From Glycomyces amatae (GTDB taxonomy: Bacteria > Actinomycetota > Actinomycetes > Mycobacteriales > Micromonosporaceae), in NCBI RefSeq assembly GCF_020991375.1, contig NZ_JAJLQZ010000012.1:62001-126000 (forward strand): a DNA stretch of 64,000 nt. Direction: 5' to 3'. The stretch's first letter is position 1; each line of letters starts with the position of its first letter. A program made the translations under genes and the position numbers. Positions 33,729 through 42,077 of this stretch are shown here, in pieces. The notes under the pieces were generated by a model that ran no database searches, had not been told where the DNA came from, and worked only from the letters and a program-made list of their open reading frames with translations.

Positions 33729-34065
33729 GGCCGCGTTCTCGGTGGAAACCGCCCATTGCCTGGTGCTGGGCGTGGCGTCACATTGCGGGTAGGCTGTACC
33801 GGTCGCCGTCTTCGCATTCCGTTCATCGGAAAGAAACTCCTGCTGGGACGGCGTGGCGAGTCTCTCGGGGTGACGCGCGGAACGGACGGGGCGCATTCTT
33901 GCGGATACGAACGTCGATTTCGGCCTCAGCGGTGCTCATGAGGCAGTGCTCATACCGGACATGGTGCGCATGTGGATTTACGGGGGTCTCGCTCCCGCAA
34001 TGCGGACAAGAGGCATAGACTCAGTACTTGCACTAGCGGTGCGTTGAAGAAAGGTGCGAACGGAC
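33729..34065. other. Gap between marP and crp without a gene
   Basis: This 337-bp stretch has lower GC than its surroundings. I see TANNNT-type boxes (TAGGCT near 33791, TAGACT at 34016-34021), the second a plausible crp promoter element. No clear CRP palindrome, terminator or RNA is found. Confidence 0.4.
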
Positions 34066-34743
34066 ATGGAAGATGTATTGGCCAGGGCCGCCCTGTTCAA
34101 GGGCGTCGACCCCGAAGCTGTCGAGTCCCTCATCAAAGAGATGGAGTACGTCGACGTCAACAAGGGCCAGACCGTCTTCACCGAGAACGAGCCGGGCGAC
34201 AGTCTGTACATCGTCATGTCCGGGAAGGTGAAGCTCGGGCGACGCTCCGCCGACGGCCGCCAGAACCTGATCGCGGTGATGGGCCCCTCCGACATGGTCG
34301 GCGAACTCGCGCTGTTCGACCCCGGCCCCCGCACCGCCACCGCCACCGCTCTCACCGACACCCGCATGGCCCGCCTGTCCAAGACCGCCCTGCGGCCGTG
34401 GCTGGCGAACCGGCCCGAGATCGCCGAGCAGCTCCTGCGGGTGATAGCCCGCCGGCTGCGCCGCACCAACGACTCGATGGCAGACCTCATCTTCACCGAC
34501 GTGCCCGGCCGGGTCGCGAAGGCCCTGCTGCACATGGCGAGCCGCTTCGGCACCCGCGACGGCGGCGTCCTGCGCGTCACCCACGACCTCACGCAGGAGG
34601 AGCTCGCCCAGCTGGTCGGCGCCTCCCGCGAGACCGTGAACAAGGCCCTGGCCGACTTCGCCGGGCGCGGATGGCTGCGCCTGGACGGCAAGAGCGTCAT
34701 CATCATGGACCCGGAGCGCCTCGCGCGCCGTGCCCGCGTGTGA
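34066..34743 (+). CDS. crp: CRP/FNR-family cAMP-binding regulator
   Basis: A 225-aa protein very similar to M. tuberculosis CRP (Rv3676). The cyclic-nucleotide-binding domain (1-115) has [15 protein letters not shown], and the winged HTH has [19 protein letters not shown]. The ATG at 34066 matches the Rv3676 start; an in-frame GTG at 34054 is less likely. It is co-located with the nth-marP cluster as in mycobacteria. It is followed by a strong terminator with a T tail. Confidence 0.95.
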   Translation: MEDVLARAALFKGVDPEAVESLIKEMEYVDVNKGQTVFTENEPGDSLYIVMSGKVKLGRRSADGRQNLIAVMGPSDMVGELALFDPGPRTATATALTDTRMARLSKTALRPWLANRPEIAEQLLRVIARRLRRTNDSMADLIFTDVPGRVAKALLHMASRFGTRDGGVLRVTHDLTQEELAQLVGASRETVNKALADFAGRGWLRLDGKSVIIMDPERLARRARV

Positions 34744-34760
34744 CCGACGCGTCCGACTCG

Positions 34761-34785
34761 AGGCCCCCGGCGATGCCGGGGGCCT
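34761..34785 (+). terminator. Strong terminator after crp
   Basis: An 11-bp perfect stem with GAT loop, followed by TTTTCG. Confidence 0.88.
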
Positions 34786-34860
34786 TTTCGCATACCACCG
34801 GTGCGGGTGATCTCGCAGTCCCGCGCCGTGGGCGATTCGACGTTCGCGCCCGGTGCCGTC

Positions 34861-34866
34861 TAGACT
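34861..34866 (+). promoter_or_regulatory. -10 box of the atpC transcript
   Basis: TAGACT, with TTCGAC 19 nt upstream (34836-34841) as a possible -35. It shows that atpC is transcribed from its own promoter, after the crp terminator. Confidence 0.5.
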
Positions 34867-34902
34867 TCCGGTAACCATCCCGGAGTCTGCTGAAGGAGCG
34901 TT

Positions 34903-35184
34903 GTGGCAGGGCGATTGAACGTCGAAGTAGTGGCAGTCGACGCGAAGGTGTGGACCGGCGAGGCCAAGGCCGTGTACGCCCGCACCACGGAGGGCGAACT
35001 GGGCGTGCTGCCCGGGCACCAGCCGCTCCTGGGCGAGCTGCGCGTCGACAGCACCGTGCGGGTGCAGCCGGTCGACGGCGGCGAGCTGGCGTGGCGGATC
35101 GAGGGCGGGTTCCTGTCGGTCACCACCGACGGCGTGACCATCCTCGCCGAGACCGCCGAGGCGGTCGCCCCCGCTTCGGCGTAG
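34903..35184 (+). CDS. atpC: F1 ATP synthase epsilon subunit, detached from the atp operon
   Basis: A 93-aa protein comprising the epsilon beta-sandwich (AVYARTTEGELGVLPGHQPLLGEL, RIEGGFLSVTTDGVTILAETAE). It lacks most of the C-terminal helical hairpin, as in several actinobacterial epsilons. GAAGGAG precedes the GTG. It is followed after 3 nt by DUF2550, its usual actinobacterial partner, but atpD and the rest of the operon are absent; upstream is crp with a terminator. It is either a relocated sole copy or a second copy. Confidence 0.92.
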   Translation: MAGRLNVEVVAVDAKVWTGEAKAVYARTTEGELGVLPGHQPLLGELRVDSTVRVQPVDGGELAWRIEGGFLSVTTDGVTILAETAEAVAPASA

Positions 35185-35187
35185 GCC

Positions 35188-35625
35188 ATGCTGAAGGCAC
35201 TGCTCGTCGTCGCCGCACTGGCGGCGTCCGTCGCGGTGTTCCTGGTGCTGACCTACGTCCGGCGCTCGATCCTGTCCCGCTCGGGCTCGGTGGCCATGGC
35301 CGCCAGGCTCTCGCGGCACATGGAGGGGCGCGGCTGGGCCCCCGGCTTCGCGGTCTACGAGAGCGGCACGCTCCGCTGGTACCGCATGTTCTCACTGGCG
35401 TTCGGGCCGCGCTACGCGCTCTCGCGCGACGACCTCCAGGTCTCGGAGCGGCGCACCCCGGCCGGTCCCGAGGCCCAGATCTTCCCCCCCGAAGTGGCGA
35501 TCCTGCGGTGCAAGAACACCGCGGGCGAAGTCGAGCTGGCGATGACCACCTCGGCCGTCACCGGGTTCCTCTCCTGGCTCGAGGCGGCCCCGCCGGGGGC
35601 CGCGTTCTACAGTGAACGCGGTTGA
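35188..35625 (+). CDS. DUF2550 membrane-anchored protein
   Basis: A 145-aa protein. An N-terminal transmembrane helix (about 3-25) is followed by a cytoplasmic PH-like beta domain (GTLRWYRMFSLAFGPRYALSRDDL). This family usually follows atpC in actinobacteria (Rv1312), and the 3-nt gap keeps that pairing. Function unknown. A 13-bp terminator follows. Confidence 0.88.
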   Translation: MLKALLVVAALAASVAVFLVLTYVRRSILSRSGSVAMAARLSRHMEGRGWAPGFAVYESGTLRWYRMFSLAFGPRYALSRDDLQVSERRTPAGPEAQIFPPEVAILRCKNTAGEVELAMTTSAVTGFLSWLEAAPPGAAFYSERG

Positions 35626-35654
35626 GCCGCAAGCGTTCCCGATGACCACGAGCC

Positions 35655-35683
35655 GCGCCTCCTCCGACGTTCGGAGGAGGCGC
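35655..35683 (+). terminator. Hairpin terminator after atpC-DUF2550
   Basis: A 13-bp perfect stem (35655-35667 with 35671-35683) and CGT loop. Confidence 0.8.
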
Positions 35684-35769
35684 CGCCGTCTCCGGTCCTC
35701 CTTCCGGCGCATACGCATTTCGTTCGATTTGCGGTGACCTCGCCCCGCTTCGCCCCCTAGCGTTGGGGC

Positions 35770-37026
35770 ATGGGCAGACACCTCACCGTCGCGGGAGCCC
35801 TCGCGCTCTCGCTCATCGCGATCCCGACCGCAGCACAGGCGCAACCGGCCTCCGCCGGACTCGACGAGCAGCTGCTCGACCGGAGGCTCGAGGCGCTCTA
35901 CGACGTCGCCGACCACTCCGTGGTGGCCGAGGTCCGCCTCGGCGGCGACACCTGGGCCGAGGCCGACGGCACCCGCAGGATCGACGGCGGCGGCGGGCGG
36001 GTCGACGAGGACGACCGCGTCCGCATCGCCAGCCTCACCAAGTCGATGGTCGCCGCCGTGCTCCTCCAGCTCCAGTCCGAAGGCGAGGTCGACCTCGACC
36101 GGACCCTCGGCGACTACCTCCCCGGGCTCCTCCCCTACGAGGACGAGCCGACGATCCGCCAGGTCATGCAGCACACCGGGGGTCTGAGCGACTACTTCGC
36201 CCACCTCTACCCCTCGCTCATCGAGAACGACCTGAGCGACTTCTACGCGGGCTACCGGACCGACTACGAGCCGGAGGAGCTGGTCGCCGCGGGCACCGAG
36301 GGCCCGCTGCTGTTCGAACCGGGCACCGCCTGGTCCTACTCCAACACCGGCTACATCGCGCTCGGGCTGCTCGTCGAGGAGCTCACCGGCGACGACCTCG
36401 ACGAGGTCCTGGAGGACCGCGTCTTCGACCCGGCGGACCTGGACGACACGTACCTGCCGCGGGAGGGCAGCTTCGGCATCCGCGGCGCGAACCCGGCGCC
36501 GTACCTGACCACCGGCGACGCGGACGATCCGTACTTCGACACCACGAGGCTCTCGAACGACCAGCTCTGGGCCGCCGGCGGCGTCGTCGCCCCCATGGAC
36601 GACGTCAACGACTTCTACCGCGCGCTGACCGACGGCACCCTCCTGGACGAGTCGCAGCTGGCCGAGATGCGCCAGTACGTCGACACCGGCTTCGGGTACG
36701 GCTACGGCCTGGGGCTCACCGGGCTCGCCATGGGCTGCCCCGACGACCCGGACGAGGTCTTCATCGGGCACACCGGCGGCGGCCTGGGCCACCAGACGTA
36801 CTCGTTCCACTCGCTCGACGGCGAGCGGCAGACCACGGTCACCTGGAACGTCGACGACCGGCACGGCGAGGCCGACCCCGAGGAGCTGTCCTGGGCCGTC
36901 AGCGGCGTGCTCGTCGCGGGCCTGTGCGGCGTCGACATCGGCGAGCTGCCCGAGGCGTCGGCCCTGCGCTCGCAGGACCTCCCGGCGGCCGTCGCGGCGA
37001 TCCAGGAGTCGACGCGCCTCGGCTGA
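35770..37026 (+). CDS. Secreted serine hydrolase of the beta-lactamase/D-Ala-D-Ala carboxypeptidase family
   Basis: A 418-aa protein with signal peptide (cleavage after AQA or ASA, about residues 24-29). The class C/S12 motifs are SLTK (SxxK), YSN in WSYSNTGY, and HTGGGLG (the KTG-equivalent H-T-G). It probably hydrolyses a peptide or ester at the cell surface; true beta-lactamase activity is not implied. A -10 box TAGCGT is 6 nt before the ATG (leaderless). Followed by a terminator with a short T tail. Confidence 0.9.
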   Translation: MGRHLTVAGALALSLIAIPTAAQAQPASAGLDEQLLDRRLEALYDVADHSVVAEVRLGGDTWAEADGTRRIDGGGGRVDEDDRVRIASLTKSMVAAVLLQLQSEGEVDLDRTLGDYLPGLLPYEDEPTIRQVMQHTGGLSDYFAHLYPSLIENDLSDFYAGYRTDYEPEELVAAGTEGPLLFEPGTAWSYSNTGYIALGLLVEELTGDDLDEVLEDRVFDPADLDDTYLPREGSFGIRGANPAPYLTTGDADDPYFDTTRLSNDQLWAAGGVVAPMDDVNDFYRALTDGTLLDESQLAEMRQYVDTGFGYGYGLGLTGLAMGCPDDPDEVFIGHTGGGLGHQTYSFHSLDGERQTTVTWNVDDRHGEADPEELSWAVSGVLVAGLCGVDIGELPEASALRSQDLPAAVAAIQESTRLG

Positions 37027-37039
37027 GACGAGCAGACCG

Positions 37040-37067
37040 GGCCCGCGGGAGGCGACTCCCGCGGGCC
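37040..37067 (+). terminator. Terminator after the serine hydrolase gene
   Basis: A 12-bp perfect stem with a GCGA loop, followed by TTTA. Confidence 0.82.
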
Positions 37068-37094
37068 TTTACCAACGACCGGCCCGGTCGCCCG

Positions 37095-37517
37095 CTATCC
37101 GTCCTTCGGCAGTAGGCGGAAGGCACCGCCCTGCAACGGAGTGATGGGACGGAAATCGCGCTCGTCGCGAGTGAGCAGGTCGAGCGTCTTGTACCGGTAG
37201 GCCAGTACCACAAGGCTTGCGTCAGTGAGGCCGAGATCGAGACCGCTGTACTTGGCGTCGACCTTGACCGCGGTCAGCAGATCGGTGGCCGACAACGCCG
37301 GTACCTCGATAAGTCTGCCGCGCAAAAGGTTCGCGAGGGTTCCCCGTGCGGTATCGGCGCTGACCACCTTGCGGACCAGGTAATCGAACTCGGCCAGCAC
37401 CAGCGGACTGACAACGAGCGGCGTGGACAGCGAGGAGACCAGGTCACGAACCGTCCGATGATGGGCGTCTTCGGCGTTGATGAGACTGAGCAGGCAGTTC
37501 GTGTCGCAGATGATCAC
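37095..37517 (-). CDS. vapC: PIN-domain ribonuclease toxin, VapC type
   Basis: A 140-aa protein. The acidic PIN residues are present: Asp in ICDTNCLLSL, Glu in LAEFDYL, Asp in GLTDASLVV and Asp in TRDERDF. VapC toxins cut tRNA or rRNA. The GTG at 37517 overlaps the antitoxin stop (GTGA). GC content is visibly lower than in flanking genes, in line with acquisition by transfer. Confidence 0.9.
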   Translation of the reverse strand: MIICDTNCLLSLINAEDAHHRTVRDLVSSLSTPLVVSPLVLAEFDYLVRKVVSADTARGTLANLLRGRLIEVPALSATDLLTAVKVDAKYSGLDLGLTDASLVVLAYRYKTLDLLTRDERDFRPITPLQGGAFRLLPKDG

Positions 37518-37738
37518 CTGTCGAAGCCGTTCGCCGTCAGGAAATCCTCTTCGTCGCCCAACGCCGCCAGTTCTGGGCTGTGGATCGTCGGCAGCAGGTC
37601 CCAGTTCGGCGCGCTCGGGGCGACACTCGCCCACAGCGCCTGCCGAACGAACTCCGACTCCGATACCCCGTGCTCGGCCGCGCTCCGCTTGATCGCGGTT
37701 TTGAGGTCGTCGGGAAGATGGTAGGTCGATTTCCCCAT
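37514..37738 (-). CDS. vapB: Ribbon-helix-helix antitoxin, VapB type
   Basis: A 74-aa protein. The N-terminal ribbon-helix-helix has STYHLPDDLKTAIKRSAAEH followed by GVSESEFVRQAL; the C-terminal tail would wrap the toxin. The ATG at 37738 begins the DNA-binding strand. A perfect 12-bp palindrome lies 12 nt upstream of the start, where this dimer would bind to repress its own operon. Confidence 0.88.
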   Translation of the reverse strand: MGKSTYHLPDDLKTAIKRSAAEHGVSESEFVRQALWASVAPSAPNWDLLPTIHSPELAALGDEEDFLTANGFDR

Positions 37739-37750
37739 GTCCTGACCGTA

Positions 37751-37762
37751 CCATACGTATGG
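37751..37762 (-). promoter_or_regulatory. Palindromic operator of the vapBC operon
   Basis: CCATACGTATGG is a perfect palindrome within the promoter region. A second GGTATGG half-repeat follows at 37764-37770. Confidence 0.6.
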
Positions 37763-37784
37763 CGGTATGGCATTGAGCAAAGAG

Positions 37785-37833
37785 GCCCCGCGCTCCGGGC
37801 GGCCGCAGCCGTGGTGTTGCCGGAGCGCGGGGC
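37785..37833 (-). terminator. Long hairpin after the XRE regulator gene
   Basis: Arms 37785-37798 and 37820-37833 (14 bp, perfect) have a 21-nt loop, just past the regulator stop at 37847. Confidence 0.7.
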
Positions 37834-37846
37834 GCGGGCCCTTCCG

Positions 37847-38074
37847 TCAGGCGCCGAGCCTCGGGAAGGGCTTGGTGGAGAAGACGACTTCCACGGGCAC
37901 CTCGAAGTACTCGGCGAGCTTCAGCGCCAGGTACAGGCTCGGCGAGTACTCGCCCCGCTCGAGGTAGCCGACGGTCTGGTAGTGCACGCCGAGGGCCTCC
38001 GCGAGCTGGCGGCGCGAGACGCCCCGCTCGGCGCGCAGCATCGCGATCCTGTTGTAGACCTCGTCCCCGGCCAC
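37847..38074 (-). CDS. XRE-family HTH regulator
   Basis: A 75-aa protein that is essentially one helix-turn-helix (RRQLAEALGVHYQTVGYLERGEYSP) plus a short C-terminal helix, as in YvaO/Cro-like regulators located with ABC exporters. The GTG start is 7 nt past the permease stop, so it is the third gene of the ABC operon. It may bind the palindrome at 39877-39890 to regulate its own operon (inference). Confidence 0.88.
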   Translation of the reverse strand: MAGDEVYNRIAMLRAERGVSRRQLAEALGVHYQTVGYLERGEYSPSLYLALKLAEYFEVPVEVVFSTKPFPRLGA

Positions 38075-38081
38075 GGCGTCG

Positions 38082-38930
38082 TCACCAATCCCTCTGCATG
38101 TCGGCGCGGCGAGCCGCCACGGCCGAACCCGATTCGCGCCGCGACATCCGCCGCAGGAGCCTGGGCGCCAGCGCCATCGACACGACGGCCCACAGCGCGA
38201 GCACGGCGAACATCGTAAGGGTCCGCCACTCGCCGCCGATCTCCACCGCCGCCATCGCGTCGGGCAGCAGCGCGTGCCGCATCCCCAGGCCCATCCAGTA
38301 CATCGGGAAGGCCTGGCCGATCCACTGGAGCCAGGTCGGCAGCGCGGTGATCGGGTAGAAGATCCCCGAGACGGCGATCAGGCCCATGATGGGGAAGATG
38401 ACCAGGCCCATGTTGCGCGGGTTGTCCAGGAGCGCGCCGAGGACGGCCCCCATCGGCAGGGCCGCGACGATGCCCATGGCCAGGACCGCCAGGAACATCA
38501 GCCACCGGTCGGGGGTGCCGAACTCGAGGCCGTCGAACAGGGGCAGGCCGACCGCCAGGAGCACGATCACGGTGACGGCGATGAACATGGCGGTGGAGAC
38601 GAGGTGCCCGACGAGGTATCCGGTCATGCCGCCGGGCATCGACTTGGCGCGCAGGAGGGTCCCGTTGGTGCGGTCCATGGCGAGGATGCCGACCATGCCG
38701 GTGATGCCGCCGAACACGATGTTCATGCCGATGAGACTGGGCATGTTCATGGACCCGAGCGAGACGGGCGCGCCCTCGAAGTCGGCGTTCTGCATGAACA
38801 GGAGGACGACGACGGCGATGCCGGTGGGCAGGATGAAGCCCATGAGGTCGCCCGGGGAGGTCAGCGAGATGCGCGTCTCGATGAGCGCGCGCTTCCAGCC
38901 GGTGCGGTACTCGTGCGCGGTGGTGTTCAT
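38082..38930 (-). CDS. ABC-2 type exporter permease
   Basis: A 282-aa protein with six hydrophobic helices and the ABC-2 layout (LIAVSGIFYPITALPTWLQWIGQAFPMYW). It pairs with the upstream ATPase through an ATGA overlap. The substrate is unknown; drug, lipid or peptide export is typical. Confidence 0.9.
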   Translation of the reverse strand: MNTTAHEYRTGWKRALIETRISLTSPGDLMGFILPTGIAVVVLLFMQNADFEGAPVSLGSMNMPSLIGMNIVFGGITGMVGILAMDRTNGTLLRAKSMPGGMTGYLVGHLVSTAMFIAVTVIVLLAVGLPLFDGLEFGTPDRWLMFLAVLAMGIVAALPMGAVLGALLDNPRNMGLVIFPIMGLIAVSGIFYPITALPTWLQWIGQAFPMYWMGLGMRHALLPDAMAAVEIGGEWRTLTMFAVLALWAVVSMALAPRLLRRMSRRESGSAVAARRADMQRDW

Positions 38931-39844
38931 CGGGTGGCCTCCTTGAAGGTGTCGACCGCGGTCTCGGCGTCGCCGGACTCGAAGCGGGCCACCAGTCCCA
39001 GGTAGGCGTCCTCGAGGCTGGCGCGGTGGACCTCCAGGTCCGAGACGGCGCCGTCGTCGGTGGCCAGGAGCTTGCGGACGAAGTCGGTGGCGTCATCGGT
39101 GGCGTGGACCTGGAGCGCCCCGTCCTGGATCCACTTGACCTCGGCGGTGGTGGAGGCGGCGCGGGCGAGCTGGTCGGGCGAGCCGTCGGCGATGATGCGC
39201 CCGCCGGCGAGGATGAGGATGCGCTCGGCGAGCTTCTCGGCCTCGTCGAGGTCGTGGGTGGTGAGCAGGATCGTGGTGCCGTCGAGGTCGGTGAGCCGGT
39301 GGATCAGCTCGTGGAACTCGCGGCGGGCGTGCGGGTCGAAGCCGGTGGTCGGCTCGTCGAGGAACAGCAGCTCGGGCTTGCCGATGATGCCGAGGGCGAC
39401 GTCGAGGCGGCGGCGCTGCCCGCCCGAGAGGGTCCGGACCCGCTGGCCCGACTGCTCGGCGAGGCCCACGAGCTCCAGCAGCTCGTCCGGTCCGTACGGC
39501 TCGGCGTAGGGCCGGTAGTACTCGGCGAAGTGGGTGACGATGTCGCGGACCTTCCACTTGCCGTTGTCGCGCCACTCCTGGAGCACGACGCCGAGCCGGG
39601 CGCGCCACGCCTCCTTGCCGTGGGCCGGGTCGGTGCCGAGCACGCTCACCTCGCCGCCGGAGCGGCCCCGGAAGCCCTCGAGGATCTCGATGGTGGTGGT
39701 CTTCCCGGCGCCGTTGGGTCCGAGCAGGGCGGTCACGCCGCCCGCTTCGATCTCCAGGTCGAGGCCCTTGAGCACGTCCTTGTCGCCGTAGCGCATCCGC
39801 AGGTCGGATACGGCGATGGCGGGCCCGCCAGGGGGGTGTCCCAT
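38927..39844 (-). CDS. ABC exporter ATPase, DrrA-like
   Basis: A 305-aa ATPase. Walker A is GPNGAGKT, the Q-loop VVLQEW, the signature LSGGQRRR, Walker B LLFLDEPTTGFDP and the switch His LTTHDLDEAE. A C-terminal extension (about 225-305) is typical of DrrA-type exporters. The ATG at 39844 follows CGGAG. First gene of the ATPase-permease-XRE operon. Confidence 0.92.
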   Translation of the reverse strand: MGHPPGGPAIAVSDLRMRYGDKDVLKGLDLEIEAGGVTALLGPNGAGKTTTIEILEGFRGRSGGEVSVLGTDPAHGKEAWRARLGVVLQEWRDNGKWKVRDIVTHFAEYYRPYAEPYGPDELLELVGLAEQSGQRVRTLSGGQRRRLDVALGIIGKPELLFLDEPTTGFDPHARREFHELIHRLTDLDGTTILLTTHDLDEAEKLAERILILAGGRIIADGSPDQLARAASTTAEVKWIQDGALQVHATDDATDFVRKLLATDDGAVSDLEVHRASLEDAYLGLVARFESGDAETAVDTFKEATR

Positions 39845-39876
39845 GATCGTCTCCGTTGTAGTGATCCCTTGATTGA

Positions 39877-39890
39877 TAGCACTCATGCTA
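39877..39890 (-). promoter_or_regulatory. Inverted repeat upstream of the ABC exporter operon
   Basis: TAGCA-N4-TGCTA, in an AT-rich patch 33 nt before the start codon. It is a plausible operator for the operon-encoded XRE protein. Confidence 0.4.
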
Positions 39891-39926
39891 CATCTTGTCG
39901 GAGGACTCCGCCAACCCGTATAACGC

Positions 39927-39960
39927 GAAGGGCCGCCCGCAGCGCCGCGGGCGGCCCTTC
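39927..39960 (-). terminator. Terminator of the sugar ABC operon
   Basis: A 14-bp perfect stem (39927-39940 with 39947-39960) lies 18 nt past the last permease stop. Confidence 0.8.
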
Positions 39961-39978
39961 CAGTGCGAAGAGCGAGGA

Positions 39979-41007
39979 CTAGGTGCGCCGCTTCTCGCCC
40001 GAGCGGGCGAGGACCCGCTGGAGCAGGATGAACGCGAGCAGGAGCACGCCCATGGCGATCCGCGCCCACCACGAGGACAGGTTCCCCTGGAAGGCGATGA
40101 GCGTGTTGAGCATCCCCCAGACCATGACGCCCGCGACCGTGCCGAGGACGAACCCGGCCCCGCCGGTCAGCAGCGTCCCGCCGATGACGACCGCCGCGAT
40201 CGCGTCGAGCTCGGCGCCGACGTTGGCGAGCGGGTTGGCGCTCTTGGTCGCGAACGCGGCCAGCACGCCCGCGAGGGCCGCGCAGAACCCGCTCACGGCG
40301 TAGACGCCGATCTTGGTGCGCGCCACCGGCAGCCCCATGAGCAGCGCGGAGGACTCCGAGCCGCCCACGGCGTAGACGCCGCGCCCGAAGCGCGTGTAGT
40401 GCAGCACCGTGAACGCGACGATGACGACCGCGAACGCCACGAACGACAGGTTCGGCAGCCAGAAGCCGCCGTCGCGGATCTCGCCGACGTCCACGGCGTG
40501 GACCATGCCCCACTGGAAGAACTCGACGTCCCGCATGGAGACGTCGGTGTCGGAGATCTGGAGCGTCAGCCCCCGGAACAGGAACAGCCCCACCAGGGTC
40601 GCGATGAACGGCTGCACGTCGAAGTAGTGGATCACCGCGCCGATGAGCAGGCCCCAGGCCGTGCCGAAGGCGAGCACCAGGGCGACCGCCAGCGGCGCCG
40701 AGATCCCGGCGTCGACGGTGAGCCAGGCGCAGGCCATCGTCGCGAAGGCCATCACCGAGCCCACCGAGAGGTCGATGCCGCCCGAGAGGATCACGAAGGT
40801 CATGCCGACGGCGATGACCAGCAGCGGGGCGTTGTCGATGAACAGCTTCGCGATGACCTGCGGGCTGTCGAACTTCGGGTAGTTGGCGACGCCGCCGCCG
40901 TACAGCGCGAGCAGGAGCGCGACGGTGGCGCCGATGGGGATGTAGCGGGCGAGCCCGTCGAAGAGCATCGAGCGCGAGGGGCGCTCGGTCAGCTGGTGCG
41001 TGCTCAT
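39979..41007 (-). CDS. Sugar ABC permease, YjfF/RbsC type
   Basis: A 342-aa membrane protein with about nine helices. The family motif GGIDLSVGSVMAFATM and the coupling region VYAVGGSESSALLMGLPV are present. It overlaps the upstream permease by 4 bp. Together with the next three genes it matches the order of the E. coli galactofuranose importer ytfQ-ytfR-ytfT-yjfF. Confidence 0.9.
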   Translation of the reverse strand: MSTHQLTERPSRSMLFDGLARYIPIGATVALLLALYGGGVANYPKFDSPQVIAKLFIDNAPLLVIAVGMTFVILSGGIDLSVGSVMAFATMACAWLTVDAGISAPLAVALVLAFGTAWGLLIGAVIHYFDVQPFIATLVGLFLFRGLTLQISDTDVSMRDVEFFQWGMVHAVDVGEIRDGGFWLPNLSFVAFAVVIVAFTVLHYTRFGRGVYAVGGSESSALLMGLPVARTKIGVYAVSGFCAALAGVLAAFATKSANPLANVGAELDAIAAVVIGGTLLTGGAGFVLGTVAGVMVWGMLNTLIAFQGNLSSWWARIAMGVLLLAFILLQRVLARSGEKRRT

Positions 41008-42077
41008 TTCGACATGGCCTCCTCGGCGGGCGCGGGCGCCGGCCTGCGCTTGAACGGCTTCAGGACCCAGGCCCGGAAGCCGGGGCTCTGGAGCAGCGCG
41101 ACGATGAAGACCACGATGGCCTTCGCGGTGAACTGCCACTGGCTGGAGAGCCCGACGTTGATGATGGTGTCCTCCAGCGTCCCGATGATGACCACGCCGA
41201 TGGTGGTGCCCAGCAGGAAGAACCGGCCGCCGAGCAGCGCGGTGCCGCCGATGACGACGGCGAGGATGGCGTCCAGCTCGATCCACAGGCCGCCGTTGTT
41301 GGCGTCGGCGCTGCCGAGGTTGGCCGCGCCGATGAGCCCGGCGAGACCGGCGCAGAGCGCGCACACCAGGTACACCAGGACGGTGATGCCCTTGGCGCGG
41401 ATGCCCGCGAGGCGGCTCGCCTCGGGGTTGCCGCCGACCGACTCGAGGAGCATCCCCAGGGCGGTCCGGCGGGTGAGCAGGGCCAGGGCGGCGAGGACGA
41501 GGGCGGCGATCCAGATCGGGACCGGGACGGTGAGGAGCTCGCCGCGCCCGAGCTCGGTGAACGGGCTCGCGTCCTGGACCTTGGGGATCTGGCCGCCGGT
41601 GACGAGCTGCGCGATGCCGCGCCCGGCGATCATGAGGATGAGCGTGGCGACGATCGGCTGGACGCCGAAGTGCGCCACCATGACCCCGTTCCAGGCGCCG
41701 ATGGCGGCGGTGACGGCCAGGGCGAGGGCCACGGCGCCGAGGACGAGCCCCGTCGCGGTCTGGTCCTCGGCGCCGATGATCATCTGGCAGGCGATGGCCG
41801 CGCCGATGGCGTAGACGGCGCCGACGGACAGGTCGATGCCCTTGGTGGCGATGACGAGCGTCATCCCGAGGGCGATGAGCAGCAGCGGCGCCGAGCGGCG
41901 CAGGATGTTGACGAACGCGCCGCCGAGGCGGCCGTCGTTGACCTCCGGGACGATGAAGTCGAACCCGGTGACGGCGATGTTGACGGCGATGAGGGCGGCC
42001 AGGACCAGCACCGGCCACATGAGCCGCTTCGCGTACGGGTTCGGCCGCTTCCCGCCCGTCGCAGGGGCCTCACTCAT
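41004..42077 (-). CDS. Sugar ABC permease, YtfT/RbsC type
   Basis: A 357-aa membrane protein with the RbsC-like motif TKGIDLSVGAVYAIGAAIAC, so it is the second half of a heterodimeric channel. Its start lies 8 nt inside the end of the ATPase gene. Helices fill about residues 15-345. Confidence 0.9.
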   Translation of the reverse strand: MSEAPATGGKRPNPYAKRLMWPVLVLAALIAVNIAVTGFDFIVPEVNDGRLGGAFVNILRRSAPLLLIALGMTLVIATKGIDLSVGAVYAIGAAIACQMIIGAEDQTATGLVLGAVALALAVTAAIGAWNGVMVAHFGVQPIVATLILMIAGRGIAQLVTGGQIPKVQDASPFTELGRGELLTVPVPIWIAALVLAALALLTRRTALGMLLESVGGNPEASRLAGIRAKGITVLVYLVCALCAGLAGLIGAANLGSADANNGGLWIELDAILAVVIGGTALLGGRFFLLGTTIGVVIIGTLEDTIINVGLSSQWQFTAKAIVVFIVALLQSPGFRAWVLKPFKRRPAPAPAEEAMSK

